Positions 29,543-40,168 of a stretch of 64,000 bases of DNA are shown piece by piece. The translations under genes were made by a program, and so were the position numbers. The notes beneath the pieces were generated by a model. That model did not search any database. It was given only the letters and a program-made list of their open reading frames with translations, and had not been told where the DNA came from. Position 1 is the stretch's first letter. Every line of letters begins with the position of its first letter. Source of the stretch: Levilinea sp. (GTDB taxonomy: Bacteria > Chloroflexota > Anaerolineae > Anaerolineales > Anaerolineaceae). The stretch covers positions 38,640-102,639 of the forward strand of contig JARKPO010000082.1 in NCBI GenBank assembly GCA_029975215.1. Reading direction: 5' to 3'.

Positions 29543-30820
29543 ATGGCCTCTTCTACCACCCTTTCTAAAAACTGGCAGCGCCCCTACTTCACCATCTGGT
29601 TCGGGCAGCTCTTTTCGATCCTGGGCTCCATCCTGGTTCAATTCGCCCTCATCTGGTACCTCACCGAGAAAACCGGCTCCGCCACCATCCTGGCCATGGC
29701 CACCCTGGTGGGTTTTGTCCCCGAAATCGTCCTCGGCCCCTTTGTCGGTGCGCTGGTGGACCGCTGGAACCGCCGCAAGGTGCTGATGATCTCCGACGGC
29801 AGCGTGGCCCTGGTGACATTGGGGCTGGTGGTGCTCTACTGGCTGGGCATCGTACAGACCTGGCACATTTTGACCGCCCTTTTCCTGCGTTCGCTGGCTG
29901 GCACCTTCCACTTCCCCACCTTTCAAGCATCCACGGCTCTGATGGTCCCCGATGAACACCTGGCGCGCATCAGCGGCATTAACCAGGCCGCTCGCGGCGC
30001 GCTGAACATCGTCGGGCCGCCGCTGGGTGCGCTCATGCTGTCCTGGCTGCCCATGCACTTTGTCCTGATGGTGGATATCCTCACCGCCGCCCTGGCCGTG
30101 TTCACCGTCTCCCTGGTGGCCATCCCCCAACCCGCCCAAAGCAGCACCGCGCCGGTCACCCCGCGCAGCGTGTTGGCAGACGTGTCGGTGGGCATCCGCT
30201 ATGTGCGCGGTTGGCCCGGCCTCATGGCAGTCATTCTCATGGCCACCTTCCTCAACTTCTTGCTCACCCCCACCGGCGCCCTCACCCCCCTACTGGTCAA
30301 CAAGCACTTCAATGGCGGCGCATTGGAATTGGGTTGGATCGAATCTGCCAGCGGTTTGGGCTTGGTGGCAGGCGGCTTGCTGCTGGGGGCTTGGGGCGGC
30401 TTCCGCAAGAAAGTAGTCACCTCTCTGCTGGGTATCATTGGTCTGGGCGCTGGCATTTTGATTGTGGGCCTGGCCCCCGCCGCCCTCTTCCCCCTGGCCC
30501 TGATCGGCATGGCTCTCGCCGGCTTCATGAACTCCATGACCAACGGCCCGCTCATGGCCCTCATGCAGGCGCGGGTAGCCCCCGAAATGCAGGGACGCGT
30601 CTTCACCCTCATGAGTGCGGGCTGCTCCGCCATGGTTCCCCTTTCGATGCTGCTGGCCGGGCCGCTTTCAGATCTGCTCGGCGTCCGCACCTGGTTCTGG
30701 GTCAGCGGCGCGGTCTGCATCGCGATGGGCGTGTTGGCCTTCACTATCCCCGCCATCATGACCATGGAAGAGCAAAACACGGCCCCCCTGGCCTCTGCCA
30801 GCGCAGCCGCCTCCGATTAG
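29543..30820 (+). CDS. MFS transporter
   Basis: A 425-residue carrier with about 12 hydrophobic helices. The loop motif GALVDRWNRRKVLM between helices 2 and 3 is the MFS signature of the drug-efflux branch (MdtH/enterobactin-exporter-like). GGAG precedes the ATG at 29543. The gene follows the SHOCT-like gene by 87 nt. The substrate is not readable. Confidence 0.9.
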   Translation: MASSTTLSKNWQRPYFTIWFGQLFSILGSILVQFALIWYLTEKTGSATILAMATLVGFVPEIVLGPFVGALVDRWNRRKVLMISDGSVALVTLGLVVLYWLGIVQTWHILTALFLRSLAGTFHFPTFQASTALMVPDEHLARISGINQAARGALNIVGPPLGALMLSWLPMHFVLMVDILTAALAVFTVSLVAIPQPAQSSTAPVTPRSVLADVSVGIRYVRGWPGLMAVILMATFLNFLLTPTGALTPLLVNKHFNGGALELGWIESASGLGLVAGGLLLGAWGGFRKKVVTSLLGIIGLGAGILIVGLAPAALFPLALIGMALAGFMNSMTNGPLMALMQARVAPEMQGRVFTLMSAGCSAMVPLSMLLAGPLSDLLGVRTWFWVSGAVCIAMGVLAFTIPAIMTMEEQNTAPLASASAAASD

Positions 30821-30858
30821 CCCTCATCCATCTTCTGCAGCGCAATTCCTTCTCCCCT

Positions 30859-30895
30859 AAAAACAGCCGCCTCCCAAAATACTGGGGGGCGGCTG
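30859..30895 (-). terminator. Rho-independent terminator of the desaturase gene
   Basis: A 12-bp stem (30864-30875 with 30884-30895, one G-T) with an 8-nt loop, followed by TTTTT on the minus strand. Confidence 0.85.
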
Positions 30896-30920
30896 CGATA
30901 TTCCCAATCAAACCATGCGC

Positions 30921-31961
30921 TTAAGGTTTAGTGGCTTCTGAAAAGCTCACCAGCTTCCCGCGCGCTTCATCCCACAAAGCCAGCTTCACCGTCCGCAGGC
31001 TGGCGCGGATGTCCAACCGTTTGGCATATTTCTGCATCAGCGCTACGTTTTCATAACATGCCGCCAACTGGTATTCCGGAATGCGCGGGCTGAGGTGGTG
31101 AATGTGATGGTAGCCAATGTTGCCTGTGAACCAGCGCAGCACCTTGGGCAGGTCGTAAAACGAAGCCCCCGCCAGCGCTGAAGCCACGTAGTCCCAGCGC
31201 CCGCTGCGCGCCCAATACATATTCTCAAACTGATGCTGCACATAAAACATCCAAATGCCCACCATGCCCCCCAGCCACAGCACCGGCAGCTGAATCATCA
31301 CAAAGGCTTTCCAGCCGATCCACCAGCTCATCCCGGCGATCAGAGCCGCCAGCACCAAATTGGCCAGGATCACATTGTTGCGTTCCTTGCTCCCGCTGCC
31401 TGCCCGCGAAAAACGGTGGCTGATGACAAACATGTAGATCGGCCCCAAACCAAACATGACCAGCGGGTTGCGGAACAGGCGGTAGCCCAGCCGCCCCCAG
31501 CGCCCCAACTTTTGATACTCTTCCACCGTCAGCGTGGTCACATCCCCCCGCCCGCGTTTATCCAGATTGCTGCTGGTGGCGTGGTGTACGGCGTGCTCGT
31601 GCCACCAGTGCTCGCTGGGGGTAAACGCCAGCAGCCCCAGCCAAAAACCCACGCGCTTGTTCCACGTGGTGGAGCTGAAGAACGAATTGTGACCGCAGTC
31701 GTGGAAGAAGATGAAGATGCGTACCAGAAAACCCGCCGCCAGCACAGCCAACAACAAGGTCAGCGCGTAGGAAACCCTCAGACTCCACACCATCACCACC
31801 CACAGAGCAGCGTACGGGATCAGCGTATTGGCCAATTCCCATAACGCCCGACGGTCATCGGCTTTTTGGTAGGGTGCGATCAGGGGGTTGATCTCACCCA
31901 TTCGCGGCAGCCGCGCGCCTGGTTCAAATTCGCTGGTTTTGTTCTCAACCGGCATGCTCAT
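30921..31961 (-). CDS. Membrane fatty acid desaturase
   Basis: A 346-residue di-iron membrane desaturase. The three histidine boxes are HDCGH, HAVHH and HHIHH (in GNIGYHHIHHLSP), the pattern of acyl-lipid delta-12/omega-3-type enzymes. Four or more hydrophobic segments are visible. Such enzymes need O2, which contrasts with the strictly anaerobic-looking hydrogenase/AOR operon in this window. GGGGAGG lies 13 nt before an internal ATG (residue 3), so the first or third codon could be the start. Confidence 0.92.
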   Translation of the reverse strand: MSMPVENKTSEFEPGARLPRMGEINPLIAPYQKADDRRALWELANTLIPYAALWVVMVWSLRVSYALTLLLAVLAAGFLVRIFIFFHDCGHNSFFSSTTWNKRVGFWLGLLAFTPSEHWWHEHAVHHATSSNLDKRGRGDVTTLTVEEYQKLGRWGRLGYRLFRNPLVMFGLGPIYMFVISHRFSRAGSGSKERNNVILANLVLAALIAGMSWWIGWKAFVMIQLPVLWLGGMVGIWMFYVQHQFENMYWARSGRWDYVASALAGASFYDLPKVLRWFTGNIGYHHIHHLSPRIPEYQLAACYENVALMQKYAKRLDIRASLRTVKLALWDEARGKLVSFSEATKP

Positions 31962-32080
31962 CTTCGTATGTGCCTCCCCAGAGAATAGAGTGATCTATTA
32001 TCTTTCATCATGTCTTTTTTAGAACAAGCGCGCAAGGGACGCAAGGCACGTTATCAGTCATACCGGTGCTGTGACCCCGT

Positions 32081-32114
32081 GGAAAACAAAACCGCGCTGG
32101 GGCTGCCAGCGCGG
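32081..32114 (-). terminator. Rho-independent terminator of the gmk-rhomboid transcript
   Basis: A perfect 9-bp stem (32092-32100 with 32106-32114) and a 5-nt loop, followed by TTTTGTTTTCC on the minus strand. Confidence 0.88.
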
Positions 32115-32135
32115 CTGTTCTGGATTCGATTTCAA

Positions 32136-32897
32136 TTACGCCCACAGCAGCTGCAAGAACACCAGCCCTCCCAGCACCGCCACCATGAGCGCTCCGGTGG
32201 CAAAGGCGCGCCCCGTGTTCGTGTCGCGCAGCTGCAGATGCTCTCCCAAATCTTCCACCTGAAGCACTGGCCCGGCAAACCAGGAAAACGCCAGCCCGCC
32301 CAGCAGACCGCCCAGATGTCCCCAGTTGTCAATGCGCGAAGACAGCCCCAACACCAGGTTGAGACCCAAAATCACCAGCAGATTGGTCAGCATCGGCCGC
32401 ATACGGTCGCCAAAGAGCTGTCGGTTGCGGTAAATAAATACCGCCTGCGCCGTGATCAGCCCAAACACCGCCGTCGAAGCCCCCACCGAAATGCTGGGCG
32501 AGACTACAAAAGACAGGGTGTTACCCGCCGCAGCCGCCAGGAAATACAGCGCCAGAAAACGCCAGTGGCCGTAAAAGCCCTCCAGCCCCGGCCCCACAGC
32601 ATACAGCGCGTACATATTGAAGGCAATGTGCATAAACGAAGCGTGCAGAAAAACAGGCGTCAGTAGCCGCCAAAACTGGCCCGCCAGGATCGCCGAGCGA
32701 ATTTTGGCACCAAACACCAGCAGCAAATCCGTCCCCACGGCTGATTCCAACCCCAACTGGCCCAAAAAGACCAGGATGGTGATGCCCATCAGCACATAGG
32801 TGACCACCGGCCGGGCCGGGTTGACCACCAGGCTCACCCTGCGCGGGCGCTCAGGGGGTGGATATGACGAGGAAGGGGAATCTGGTTCATAGCTCAT
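32136..32897 (-). CDS. Rhomboid-family intramembrane serine protease
   Basis: A 253-residue six-helix protease. The catalytic serine is in GASTAVFGL and the histidine in NWGHLGGLLGG; the L1-loop WR motif appears as FWRLLTPVFLHASFMHIAFNMYAL. A Pro-rich cytoplasmic N-terminus precedes helix 1. The start overlaps the stop of gmk by 4 nt. Confidence 0.92.
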   Translation of the reverse strand: MSYEPDSPSSSYPPPERPRRVSLVVNPARPVVTYVLMGITILVFLGQLGLESAVGTDLLLVFGAKIRSAILAGQFWRLLTPVFLHASFMHIAFNMYALYAVGPGLEGFYGHWRFLALYFLAAAAGNTLSFVVSPSISVGASTAVFGLITAQAVFIYRNRQLFGDRMRPMLTNLLVILGLNLVLGLSSRIDNWGHLGGLLGGLAFSWFAGPVLQVEDLGEHLQLRDTNTGRAFATGALMVAVLGGLVFLQLLWA

Positions 32898-33526
32898 AAT
32901 TGAATCCGTCTTGGCACCGTGCGGTGATGCTCTGCCTCGATGATGGAAAGGATCGTTTGGGCGGCATCGTCTAACTGGTTGTGCGCGTTGATCACCACAT
33001 AGTCAAATTTCTTGGCGTCTTCCAGTTCCTTTTTGGCCGTCTCAAATCGAATTCGGAAAGCCTCTTCGGTTTCCGTGTTGCGGGTATGCAGCCGCAGCAG
33101 CCAGGCTTCTTCACTTTCCGGCGCCAAGAAAATCAGCACCGCGTCTGGGCACATCTTGCGCACTTTCTCAGCCCCCTGCACATCCAGGCGCATAATCACA
33201 TCCTTGCCGCTGGCCAGCGCCTCGCGAACCTGCGATTTGTGGATGCCTTTATATTGATTGTAGACGGTCGAATACTCCAGCAGTTCATCCGCCGCGATCA
33301 TACGCTCAAATTCCTGCGTGCTCACAAAGTAATAATCCACCCCGTGCACCTCTCCCGGGCGCGGTTCGCGGTCGGTGGTTGTCACCACAAAATGAAACGA
33401 ATAGTTCATTTTTTTCAAGGCCTTCACCACCGCGTCTTTACCCGCGCCGGATGGCCCCGAAATGACCACCAGCAAAGGCTGCGGCTGGTGTAGGTTCCGT
33501 AAGTGTATGGTCTCTTCCATCGTCAT
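32894..33526 (-). CDS. gmk: Guanylate kinase
   Basis: A 210-residue enzyme that phosphorylates GMP to GDP. The P-loop is SGPSGAGKDAVV; GMP-binding blocks include TTTDREPRPGEVHGVDYYFV and the lid segment RLHTRNTETEEAFRIR. The open frame goes on to 33715, but residues before the ATG at 33526 (or 33520) do not look like gmk. No clear ribosome site precedes either. It is followed directly by rhomboid. Confidence 0.92.
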   Translation of the reverse strand: MTMEETIHLRNLHQPQPLLVVISGPSGAGKDAVVKALKKMNYSFHFVVTTTDREPRPGEVHGVDYYFVSTQEFERMIAADELLEYSTVYNQYKGIHKSQVREALASGKDVIMRLDVQGAEKVRKMCPDAVLIFLAPESEEAWLLRLHTRNTETEEAFRIRFETAKKELEDAKKFDYVVINAHNQLDDAAQTILSIIEAEHHRTVPRRIQL

Positions 33527-33625
33527 AAAGTGCGCATCCGTTTTGCTACAAGATTCTAACGTTTTTTTGATACCACCCTGATTATAATGGATAAATGATC
33601 TTCTATCGCCGGAGGCTATCCCTTC

Positions 33626-34048
33626 ATGCCAACTTATGATTTCCGCTGCCTGGATTGCAAAGCCCGCTTTGAGGTCTTCCTCACCTATCAGGAATACAAC
33701 CAGAAGCCCGTACACTGCACCCGCTGCGGCAGCGCCAATATCCAGCGCCGCATTAACCGCGTGCGCGTTATCCGCTCCGATGAAAGCCGGTTGGCGTCCA
33801 TGGCCGACCCTGCCGCCCTGGACGCACTGGACGAAGATCCCCGCAGCCTGGGGCGCATGATGCGTGAGATGCGCTCAGAGGTCGGTGAAGAGATGGGTCC
33901 CGAATTTGACGAGGTGGTCCACCGCCTTGAATCTGGCCAAAGCCCCGAACAGATTGAAAAAGAGCTGCCCGAACTGGCCGAGTCCGCCGGAAGTATGGGG
34001 GACGATGACGGCATGGGTGATTTTGGCGGTTTCGACAGCGATCTGTAG
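33626..34048 (+). CDS. FmdB-family zinc-ribbon protein
   Basis: A 140-residue protein. The N-terminal 45 residues match the FmdB/CxxC regulatory zinc ribbon: MPTYDFRCLDCKARFEVF and VHCTRCGS. The remainder is an acidic, probably helical extension (MREMRSEVGEEMGPEFDEV). GGAGG precedes the ATG, and TATAAT lies at 33583-33588. Function of the family is unproven. Confidence 0.82.
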   Translation: MPTYDFRCLDCKARFEVFLTYQEYNQKPVHCTRCGSANIQRRINRVRVIRSDESRLASMADPAALDALDEDPRSLGRMMREMRSEVGEEMGPEFDEVVHRLESGQSPEQIEKELPELAESAGSMGDDDGMGDFGGFDSDL

Positions 34049-34058
34049 CCCCTTGTGC

Positions 34059-35333
34059 CTAGGGTTGGACGGCCTTTTTCAGATCGGAAAACTCGTCCAT
34101 CCAGCTGATCCGATTTAGAAATTCCCGCAGCGATCCACTCTGCGCCCGCAAAGCCCGCACTGCCGGGCCGACCGGGTCTTCTCCAGCTGCGCCCAAGGGT
34201 GTATCCGCATAGGCTCCGTGGAAGGCAAAATACGCCTGGTTCAGCCGCCGCAGCATGTACCCGTTCGCGTAAAACACCTGCCGCCGCGCTTCCATATAGG
34301 CCTCAGCTTCCTCCACCTTGCCCTCTGCCAACAAGCGGTCGACCTCTACACGGGTGATATGCATTTCCGCCCGAAAATCAAATGACGGGGGTTCTGCGGG
34401 CGGCTGTGTCGGTTGGGAGGCCGCAGGGGGAGCGGGCGGGGGCGGCATCAGATCGGGGTAATAGCGCTCTAGCACCCGCAGGCCAATCTCCTTGCCCGCC
34501 AGCGAAGCCGCCGTCTCATTCATCGAGCGCAGTTCCGGCGAAGCATCGTACAACATGCCCAACGGGCGCAGCGTCAGGTAATTGTGCGTCCATTCGTGTG
34601 CCACGGTCTCCGTTAACCACACCAGATCTGTGCTCTCCATCACCATCGTGGGGTATACCCCCACTCCGCCGATCTGCACCACCAGAGCCGAAACCCCCAG
34701 TTCCTGTTCCACACGCTGTTCCAAAGCGGTGATCTCATCCAATCTCATTTCGGGCAGTAAGGAAATGTTGGCATCCTGGCGGATGACCTCCCGCGGCGAA
34801 ACCACCAACGCCAGCGGCAGCTTGGAAATGCGGTACAGCACCGAAGGCACAGCTTGCTTGCCGCAGGTCAAACCCAGCTCGCCCAGCACCGCGCGGGTTT
34901 GAATCTGGAGGATCTCCTCACTCCAGGCCCCCAGACGCGCCTGCTCAGCCTCGCGCTCGCGTAGTTGGGCCAGCACCGGCGCAGCGGCGGTCTGCGGATC
35001 GCTCACCGCCGGGTCAGCAAAAATCCGCGCGCTTTCGGCCCGCAATGCCTGCACCTCGCGCGTCAGTGCGGCCCAATCCTCCACCACCTGCCGCTGGGTG
35101 CGCTCGTCCCAATAGCGCGGCGCGCTCAAGGCCCACTGCTGCCCTTTATCCCACAAGGCCGTCAACATCCAGCCAGCGTAATCAAATTCCACCCCGCGGG
35201 TAAAGGCGCGCACCTGCTCCAGTCGGTCTCCGCCCGGCACGATACTGCTCGCCAGCATCAGAATCATCAGGATGCCCGCGCCCAAGACCCGCACAATCTG
35301 CTGTACTCGCTTCCATGTTCGCCGCATAAGCAT
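34059..35333 (-). CDS. Membrane-anchored HExxH metallopeptidase-like protein
   Basis: About 424 residues. An N-terminal basic stretch and one hydrophobic helix (VLGAGILMILMLASSIVP) suggest export with a membrane anchor. A helical region follows, then HEWTHNYL (HExxH) near residue 245, with a downstream NETAASLAGKEIG helix that could supply the third ligand (E). After a Pro-rich linker a helical tail repeats VEVDRLLAEGKVEEAEAYME. I do not recognise a named family. Start codons are clustered (TTG, ATG, ATG); the ATG at 35333 is a guess. Confidence 0.7.
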   Translation of the reverse strand: MLMRRTWKRVQQIVRVLGAGILMILMLASSIVPGGDRLEQVRAFTRGVEFDYAGWMLTALWDKGQQWALSAPRYWDERTQRQVVEDWAALTREVQALRAESARIFADPAVSDPQTAAAPVLAQLREREAEQARLGAWSEEILQIQTRAVLGELGLTCGKQAVPSVLYRISKLPLALVVSPREVIRQDANISLLPEMRLDEITALEQRVEQELGVSALVVQIGGVGVYPTMVMESTDLVWLTETVAHEWTHNYLTLRPLGMLYDASPELRSMNETAASLAGKEIGLRVLERYYPDLMPPPPAPPAASQPTQPPAEPPSFDFRAEMHITRVEVDRLLAEGKVEEAEAYMEARRQVFYANGYMLRRLNQAYFAFHGAYADTPLGAAGEDPVGPAVRALRAQSGSLREFLNRISWMDEFSDLKKAVQP

Positions 35334-35560
35334 GTACAATCTTTATACTTTCAATCTACTGACAATCATTCAAATTTCATCCACTTAGTGCTATCATTCT
35401 TAAAGTACCGCTCTTTCTGCGGATAGTTTATCATAACGAACGCGAGCCAACGCCCGTGAACAGCCCGATCAAGAGAGTTTTTAAGATAAAGCTCTTCTTT
35501 CATCGAGAGCGCTGAACGCAGGCTCAGGTTCTGACTTTTTTGGATTAAGGATCGTCTCTT

Positions 35561-36964
35561 ATGAATCGTCGCCTCATCTGGATTATCGCTGCCGTTGTTG
35601 GGGTGGCGGCCGTCGTCACCGGTGTGGTCTTGTACCGTCAAAACCAGGCCTCCCAAAACACAGGCTATCAGACCCTCACCATCTCCCGCGGCGATCTCAC
35701 CGCCCTGGTGGGGGCCACCGGAACCGTGCGCGCCAACCAAACCACCCTGCTTTCCTGGCAGACCACTGGCCGCATCCAATCTCTGGAGGTTCAGGTGGGT
35801 GATGTGGTGAAAAAAGGGGATGTCCTCGCCCGCCTCGACCCTGCTTCACTGCCGCAAAATATCATCTTGGCCCGCGCTGACCTGATCAACGCCCAGCGCG
35901 TTTTGGAAGATCTGCGCAATTCAGACGTATCCCGCGCCCAGGCACAGCTGGCCCTCACCCAGGCGCAAAAGGCCCTGGAAGACGCCCTGGAGAACCGTAC
36001 AAACAAAAATTACCAGCGCGCCTCCCAATCCACCCTCGATCAGGCCCGCGCCAATTACATCGTGACCCAAAATCAGATGGAAAAGGCCGAGGAAAATTAC
36101 AACGTCGTCGCCGACCGCCCAGAAGATGATCCCGTGCGCGCAGCCTTGCTCAGCCAGTTGGCCGCTGCCCGCCAATCCCGCGACCGCGCCCTGGCGAACC
36201 TCAATTATTTGCTCTCCACCCCAGACGAACAAGAGCTGGCCGAAGCCGACGCCCGCGTGGAAGTGGCCCGCGCGAACTTAAAGGACGCTGAACGCAATTG
36301 GGAGCGTGTGAAAGACGGCCCCAACGCGCAGGATATCGCCGCCGCGGAAGCCCGTGTGGAAGCCATCCAGGCCGCTTTGGAGTTAGACAGCCTGACCGCC
36401 CCGTTTGCCGGAACCATCTCTGCCGTCAATTCCAAACCCGGCGACCAGGTAACCCCTGGCCTCAGCTCCTTCCGTCTGGACGACCTGACCGTCCTGCTGG
36501 TGGATGTGGAAATTCCCGAAGTGGATATCAACCGTATTCAGCTGGGCCAGCCCGCCAAGCTGAGCTTTGACGCCATCCAAAACAAAGAATACAACGGTAC
36601 CGTCAGCGAGGTAGGCCGCGTGGGTAACCCCTCGGCCTCCGGCGTCAACTTCACCGTCACCATCGCCCTCACCGATCCGGATGAGAGCGTGCGACCCGGC
36701 ATGACCGCCGCCGTCAACATCATCGTCAGCCAGCTCAAAGACGTGCTCCTGGTTCCCAACCGGGCCGTGCGCCTGCGCGACGGTCAGCGTGTGGTGTATG
36801 TGCTGCGCGGCGCAGAAACCGAACCTCGCATGGTAGAAATCGAGATCGGCGCCACGTCCGATACCAATTCCGAAATTGTCAGCGGCGATGTGTTGGAAAA
36901 CGACCGGGTGGTTTTGAACCCGCCCATCGAATTTCAGCCTGGCCGACCGCCCTTCGCTCGCTAA
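35561..36964 (+). CDS. Efflux periplasmic adaptor (HlyD/MacA-like)
   Basis: A 467-residue membrane-fusion protein. One N-terminal helix (LIWIIAAVVGVAAVVTGVVL) is followed by a split lipoyl half-motif (LLSWQTTGRIQSLEVQVGDVVKKGDVLARLD), a long helical hairpin (about 105-265), the second half-motif (LTAPFAGTISAVNSKPGDQVTPG) and beta-barrel domains. It starts an operon with the ATPase and permease genes downstream. In a cell without an outer membrane it would act as an extracytoplasmic adaptor. AAGGA lies 10 nt before the ATG. Confidence 0.93.
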   Translation: MNRRLIWIIAAVVGVAAVVTGVVLYRQNQASQNTGYQTLTISRGDLTALVGATGTVRANQTTLLSWQTTGRIQSLEVQVGDVVKKGDVLARLDPASLPQNIILARADLINAQRVLEDLRNSDVSRAQAQLALTQAQKALEDALENRTNKNYQRASQSTLDQARANYIVTQNQMEKAEENYNVVADRPEDDPVRAALLSQLAAARQSRDRALANLNYLLSTPDEQELAEADARVEVARANLKDAERNWERVKDGPNAQDIAAAEARVEAIQAALELDSLTAPFAGTISAVNSKPGDQVTPGLSSFRLDDLTVLLVDVEIPEVDINRIQLGQPAKLSFDAIQNKEYNGTVSEVGRVGNPSASGVNFTVTIALTDPDESVRPGMTAAVNIIVSQLKDVLLVPNRAVRLRDGQRVVYVLRGAETEPRMVEIEIGATSDTNSEIVSGDVLENDRVVLNPPIEFQPGRPPFAR

Positions 36965-36973
36965 GAGGTAGCC

Positions 36974-37668
<695 letters not shown>

Positions 37669-37672
<4 letters not shown>

Positions 37673-38895
37673 AATTCTGGCAAGCCATCCTCGAAGCTTT
37701 AGAAAGCGTCACCGCCAACAAGCTGCGCTCTGGCCTTACCATCCTGGGCATCGTCATCGGCGTGGCCGCCGTCATCGCCATGTTGGCAGTGGGCGACGGC
37801 GCCCAGGCCAGCATCACCGGCTCCATCAGCGGCATTGGTTCCAACCTCTTATTCGTTTTCCCTGGGAACCGCCAGGAAGACGTGCGCTCCGTTGAGCCGC
37901 TCACCCTGGCCGATGCCGAAGCCCTGGCGGATGTGTTCCAGGCCCCTGCCGTGCAGGATATTGCCCCCGTCATCGCCGACAACCTGGAAGTCTCTTACGG
38001 CGGCGAACGCCGCCGAGTGTCCATCAACGGCGTCACCCCCTCCTATCAGCCGGTGCGCAGCTACGACCTGCTGGAGGGCGAGTTCATCAGCGAAGAACAT
38101 ATCCTCGGCAAAGCCTCTGTGGCCCTCATCGGTGTGGATGTGGCTGACCGCTTTTTCCAGCGCCGTGAAGCCATTGCGGGCGAAACCCTGCGCATCGAAG
38201 GCCAGCCCTTCCGCATCATCGGTGTTCTGGCCCCCAAAGGCGGCGGCTCTTTTGGCAGCCAGGATGATGTGGTCCTCATCCCCTACACCACCGCCGAAAG
38301 CCGCCTCATCCGCCGCAACCGCGACCAGGTGGATGTTATCTACATTCAAGCCGTGGACGCAGATTCCGTGACAGAAGCCGCCGATCAGGTGACGCAAATT
38401 CTGCGCGCCCGCCACCGCATCACTATCGGCCCCAATGACTTCACAGTGTTCAGCCAGCAAGATTTTGTGGAAACCGCGCGCACCATCACCGGCGTGTTTA
38501 CCATCTTCCTGGGGGGCATCGCCGCCATCAGCCTCCTGGTGGGCGGTATCGGCATCATGAATATCATGCTCGTTTCGGTCACCGAGCGCACCCGTGAAAT
38601 TGGCCTGCGCAAAGCCCTGGGCGCGCGCCGCGCCGATATCCTCATTCAATTTCTGACCGAATCCTCCCTCCTGTCCCTCTTCGGCGGCATCCTGGGCATC
38701 GGCCTCGGATGGCTCATCGCCTTCATTGTCGGGTTGGTGGCCCAGGCCAACGACACCCCCTTCACGCCCATCGTCGGCCTGCAGGCCGTCCTCATGGCCA
38801 CCCTGTTCTCCACGGCTGTCGGGTTATTCTTTGGCATCTACCCTGCCAACCGCGCCGCCGGTTTGGAGCCTGTCGAAGCCCTGCGCCACGAATAA
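37669..38895 (+). CDS. ABC transporter permease (MacB/FtsX type)
   Basis: A 408-residue permease with one N-terminal helix, a large periplasmic domain (about 45-270) and three C-terminal helices of the FtsX fold. The block [25 protein letters not shown] is the coupling segment of this family. It begins inside the ATPase stop (ATGA). With the two upstream genes it forms a mechanotransmission-type exporter for peptides, lipids or macrolides; the cargo is unknown. Confidence 0.94.
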
Positions 38896-38946
38896 AGCCG
38901 CCCGAGGTACGCAGTCCCCTGCCCTCAAACTCCTTTGGATCAGCAC

Positions 38947-38974
38947 TTGACCAACGGAACAAATGTACTATAAT
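38947..38974 (+). promoter_or_regulatory. recA promoter with LexA-like box
   Basis: TTGACC (38947-38952), a 16-nt spacer, TATAAT (38969-38974). The spacer ends in GAAC-N4-GTAC (38957-38968), one base off GAAC-N4-GTTC and abutting the -10, as in the radical SAM promoter at 26897-26908. Confidence 0.75.
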
Positions 38975-39037
38975 TGAATTGATTATACCCGCGCTTGTTG
39001 TGGGCTGCCGCCCTCTTGGTTCACTAAGGAGAGTATC

Positions 39038-40135
39038 ATGGCTCGTAAATCTTCCGCATCCGCCGCCCAACCCCTTCCCAGCGATTCCGGTTCCGGCATG
39101 GATGAAGCTCGCCGGGCAATGCTGGACCGCGCCCTGGGAGAAATTGTCAAACGGTACGGCGACGGCGCCATCATGCGCATGACCGACCACCACCTGCATG
39201 TCGAAGCCATCCCCACCGGCTCGCTTTCGCTGGATCTGGCTTTGGGTGTCGGCGGCATCCCCCGCGCCCGCATCACCGAAATCTACGGCCCTGAGTCCTC
39301 GGGTAAAACCACCCTGTGTCTGCACATCGTCGCCGAAGCCCAAAAAATGGGCGGGACGGCTGCCTTTGTAGATATGGAACACGCCCTCGACCCCGCCTAC
39401 GCCGCCCGCCTGGGTGTGAATTTGGATAACCTGCTGGTTTCGCAGCCGGATACCGGCGAACAGGCCCTGGAGATCACCGAAACCCTGGTGCGCTCCGGCG
39501 CGGTGGACGTGGTCATCATCGACTCAGTTGCCGCTCTCGTGCCCCGCTCGGAAATCGAAGGTGATATGGGCGACGCCACCATGGGTATGCAGGCCCGCCT
39601 CATGTCGCAGGCCCTGCGCAAACTCTCCGGCGCCATCAACCAGACCAAAACCTCGGTGATCTTCACCAACCAGCTGCGCCAGAAAATTGGCGTGATGTTC
39701 GGCAACCCCGAAACCACCCCCGGTGGTCTGGCGTTGAAGTTCTATGCCTCTGTGCGCCTGGATGTGCGCCGCATCCAGTCTATCAAGATGGGCGCAGAAG
39801 TCATCGGCAACCGGGTGCGCGTGCGTGTCGTCAAGAATAAGGTCGCCCCGCCCTTCCGCACCGCCGAATTTGACATCATGTACAACGAAGGTGTCTCCAA
39901 AGTCGGCGACATCATTGATCTGGCCACCCAGCTCGATATTGTCGTTAAACGCGGAGCTTTTTATTCCTACGGCGACATCCGCCTGGGTCAAGGCCGCGAG
40001 AACGCCAAAGAATACCTGCGCCAGAACCCTGAGCTGTCCAACGAAATTGAGATGGCCATTCGCCAGCAGTCCCTCTCCGGCGATATTCCCTTGGTGCTCA
40101 GCGGCGGCGAGGAAGAAGACCTCGGCGACGATTAA
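39038..40135 (+). CDS. recA: Recombinase RecA
   Basis: A 365-residue strand-exchange ATPase and co-protease for LexA. Walker A is GPESSGKTT, Walker [11 protein letters not shown]; the L2 loop has [21 protein letters not shown]. The N-terminal extension is slightly long and Ser/Ala-rich. AAGGAG lies before the ATG. It stands alone as a transcription unit. Confidence 0.98.
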   Translation: MARKSSASAAQPLPSDSGSGMDEARRAMLDRALGEIVKRYGDGAIMRMTDHHLHVEAIPTGSLSLDLALGVGGIPRARITEIYGPESSGKTTLCLHIVAEAQKMGGTAAFVDMEHALDPAYAARLGVNLDNLLVSQPDTGEQALEITETLVRSGAVDVVIIDSVAALVPRSEIEGDMGDATMGMQARLMSQALRKLSGAINQTKTSVIFTNQLRQKIGVMFGNPETTPGGLALKFYASVRLDVRRIQSIKMGAEVIGNRVRVRVVKNKVAPPFRTAEFDIMYNEGVSKVGDIIDLATQLDIVVKRGAFYSYGDIRLGQGRENAKEYLRQNPELSNEIEMAIRQQSLSGDIPLVLSGGEEEDLGDD

Positions 40136-40161
40136 CCCCCTGGCATAAACCTTGCTATAAT
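40132..40161 (+). promoter_or_regulatory. Promoter of the NBR1-Ig lipoprotein gene
   Basis: TTAACC (40132-40137), an 18-nt spacer, TATAAT (40156-40161). The ATG at 40169 is 7 nt downstream with no ribosome site, so the transcript is probably leaderless. Confidence 0.65.
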
Positions 40162-40168
40162 ACGCGGT

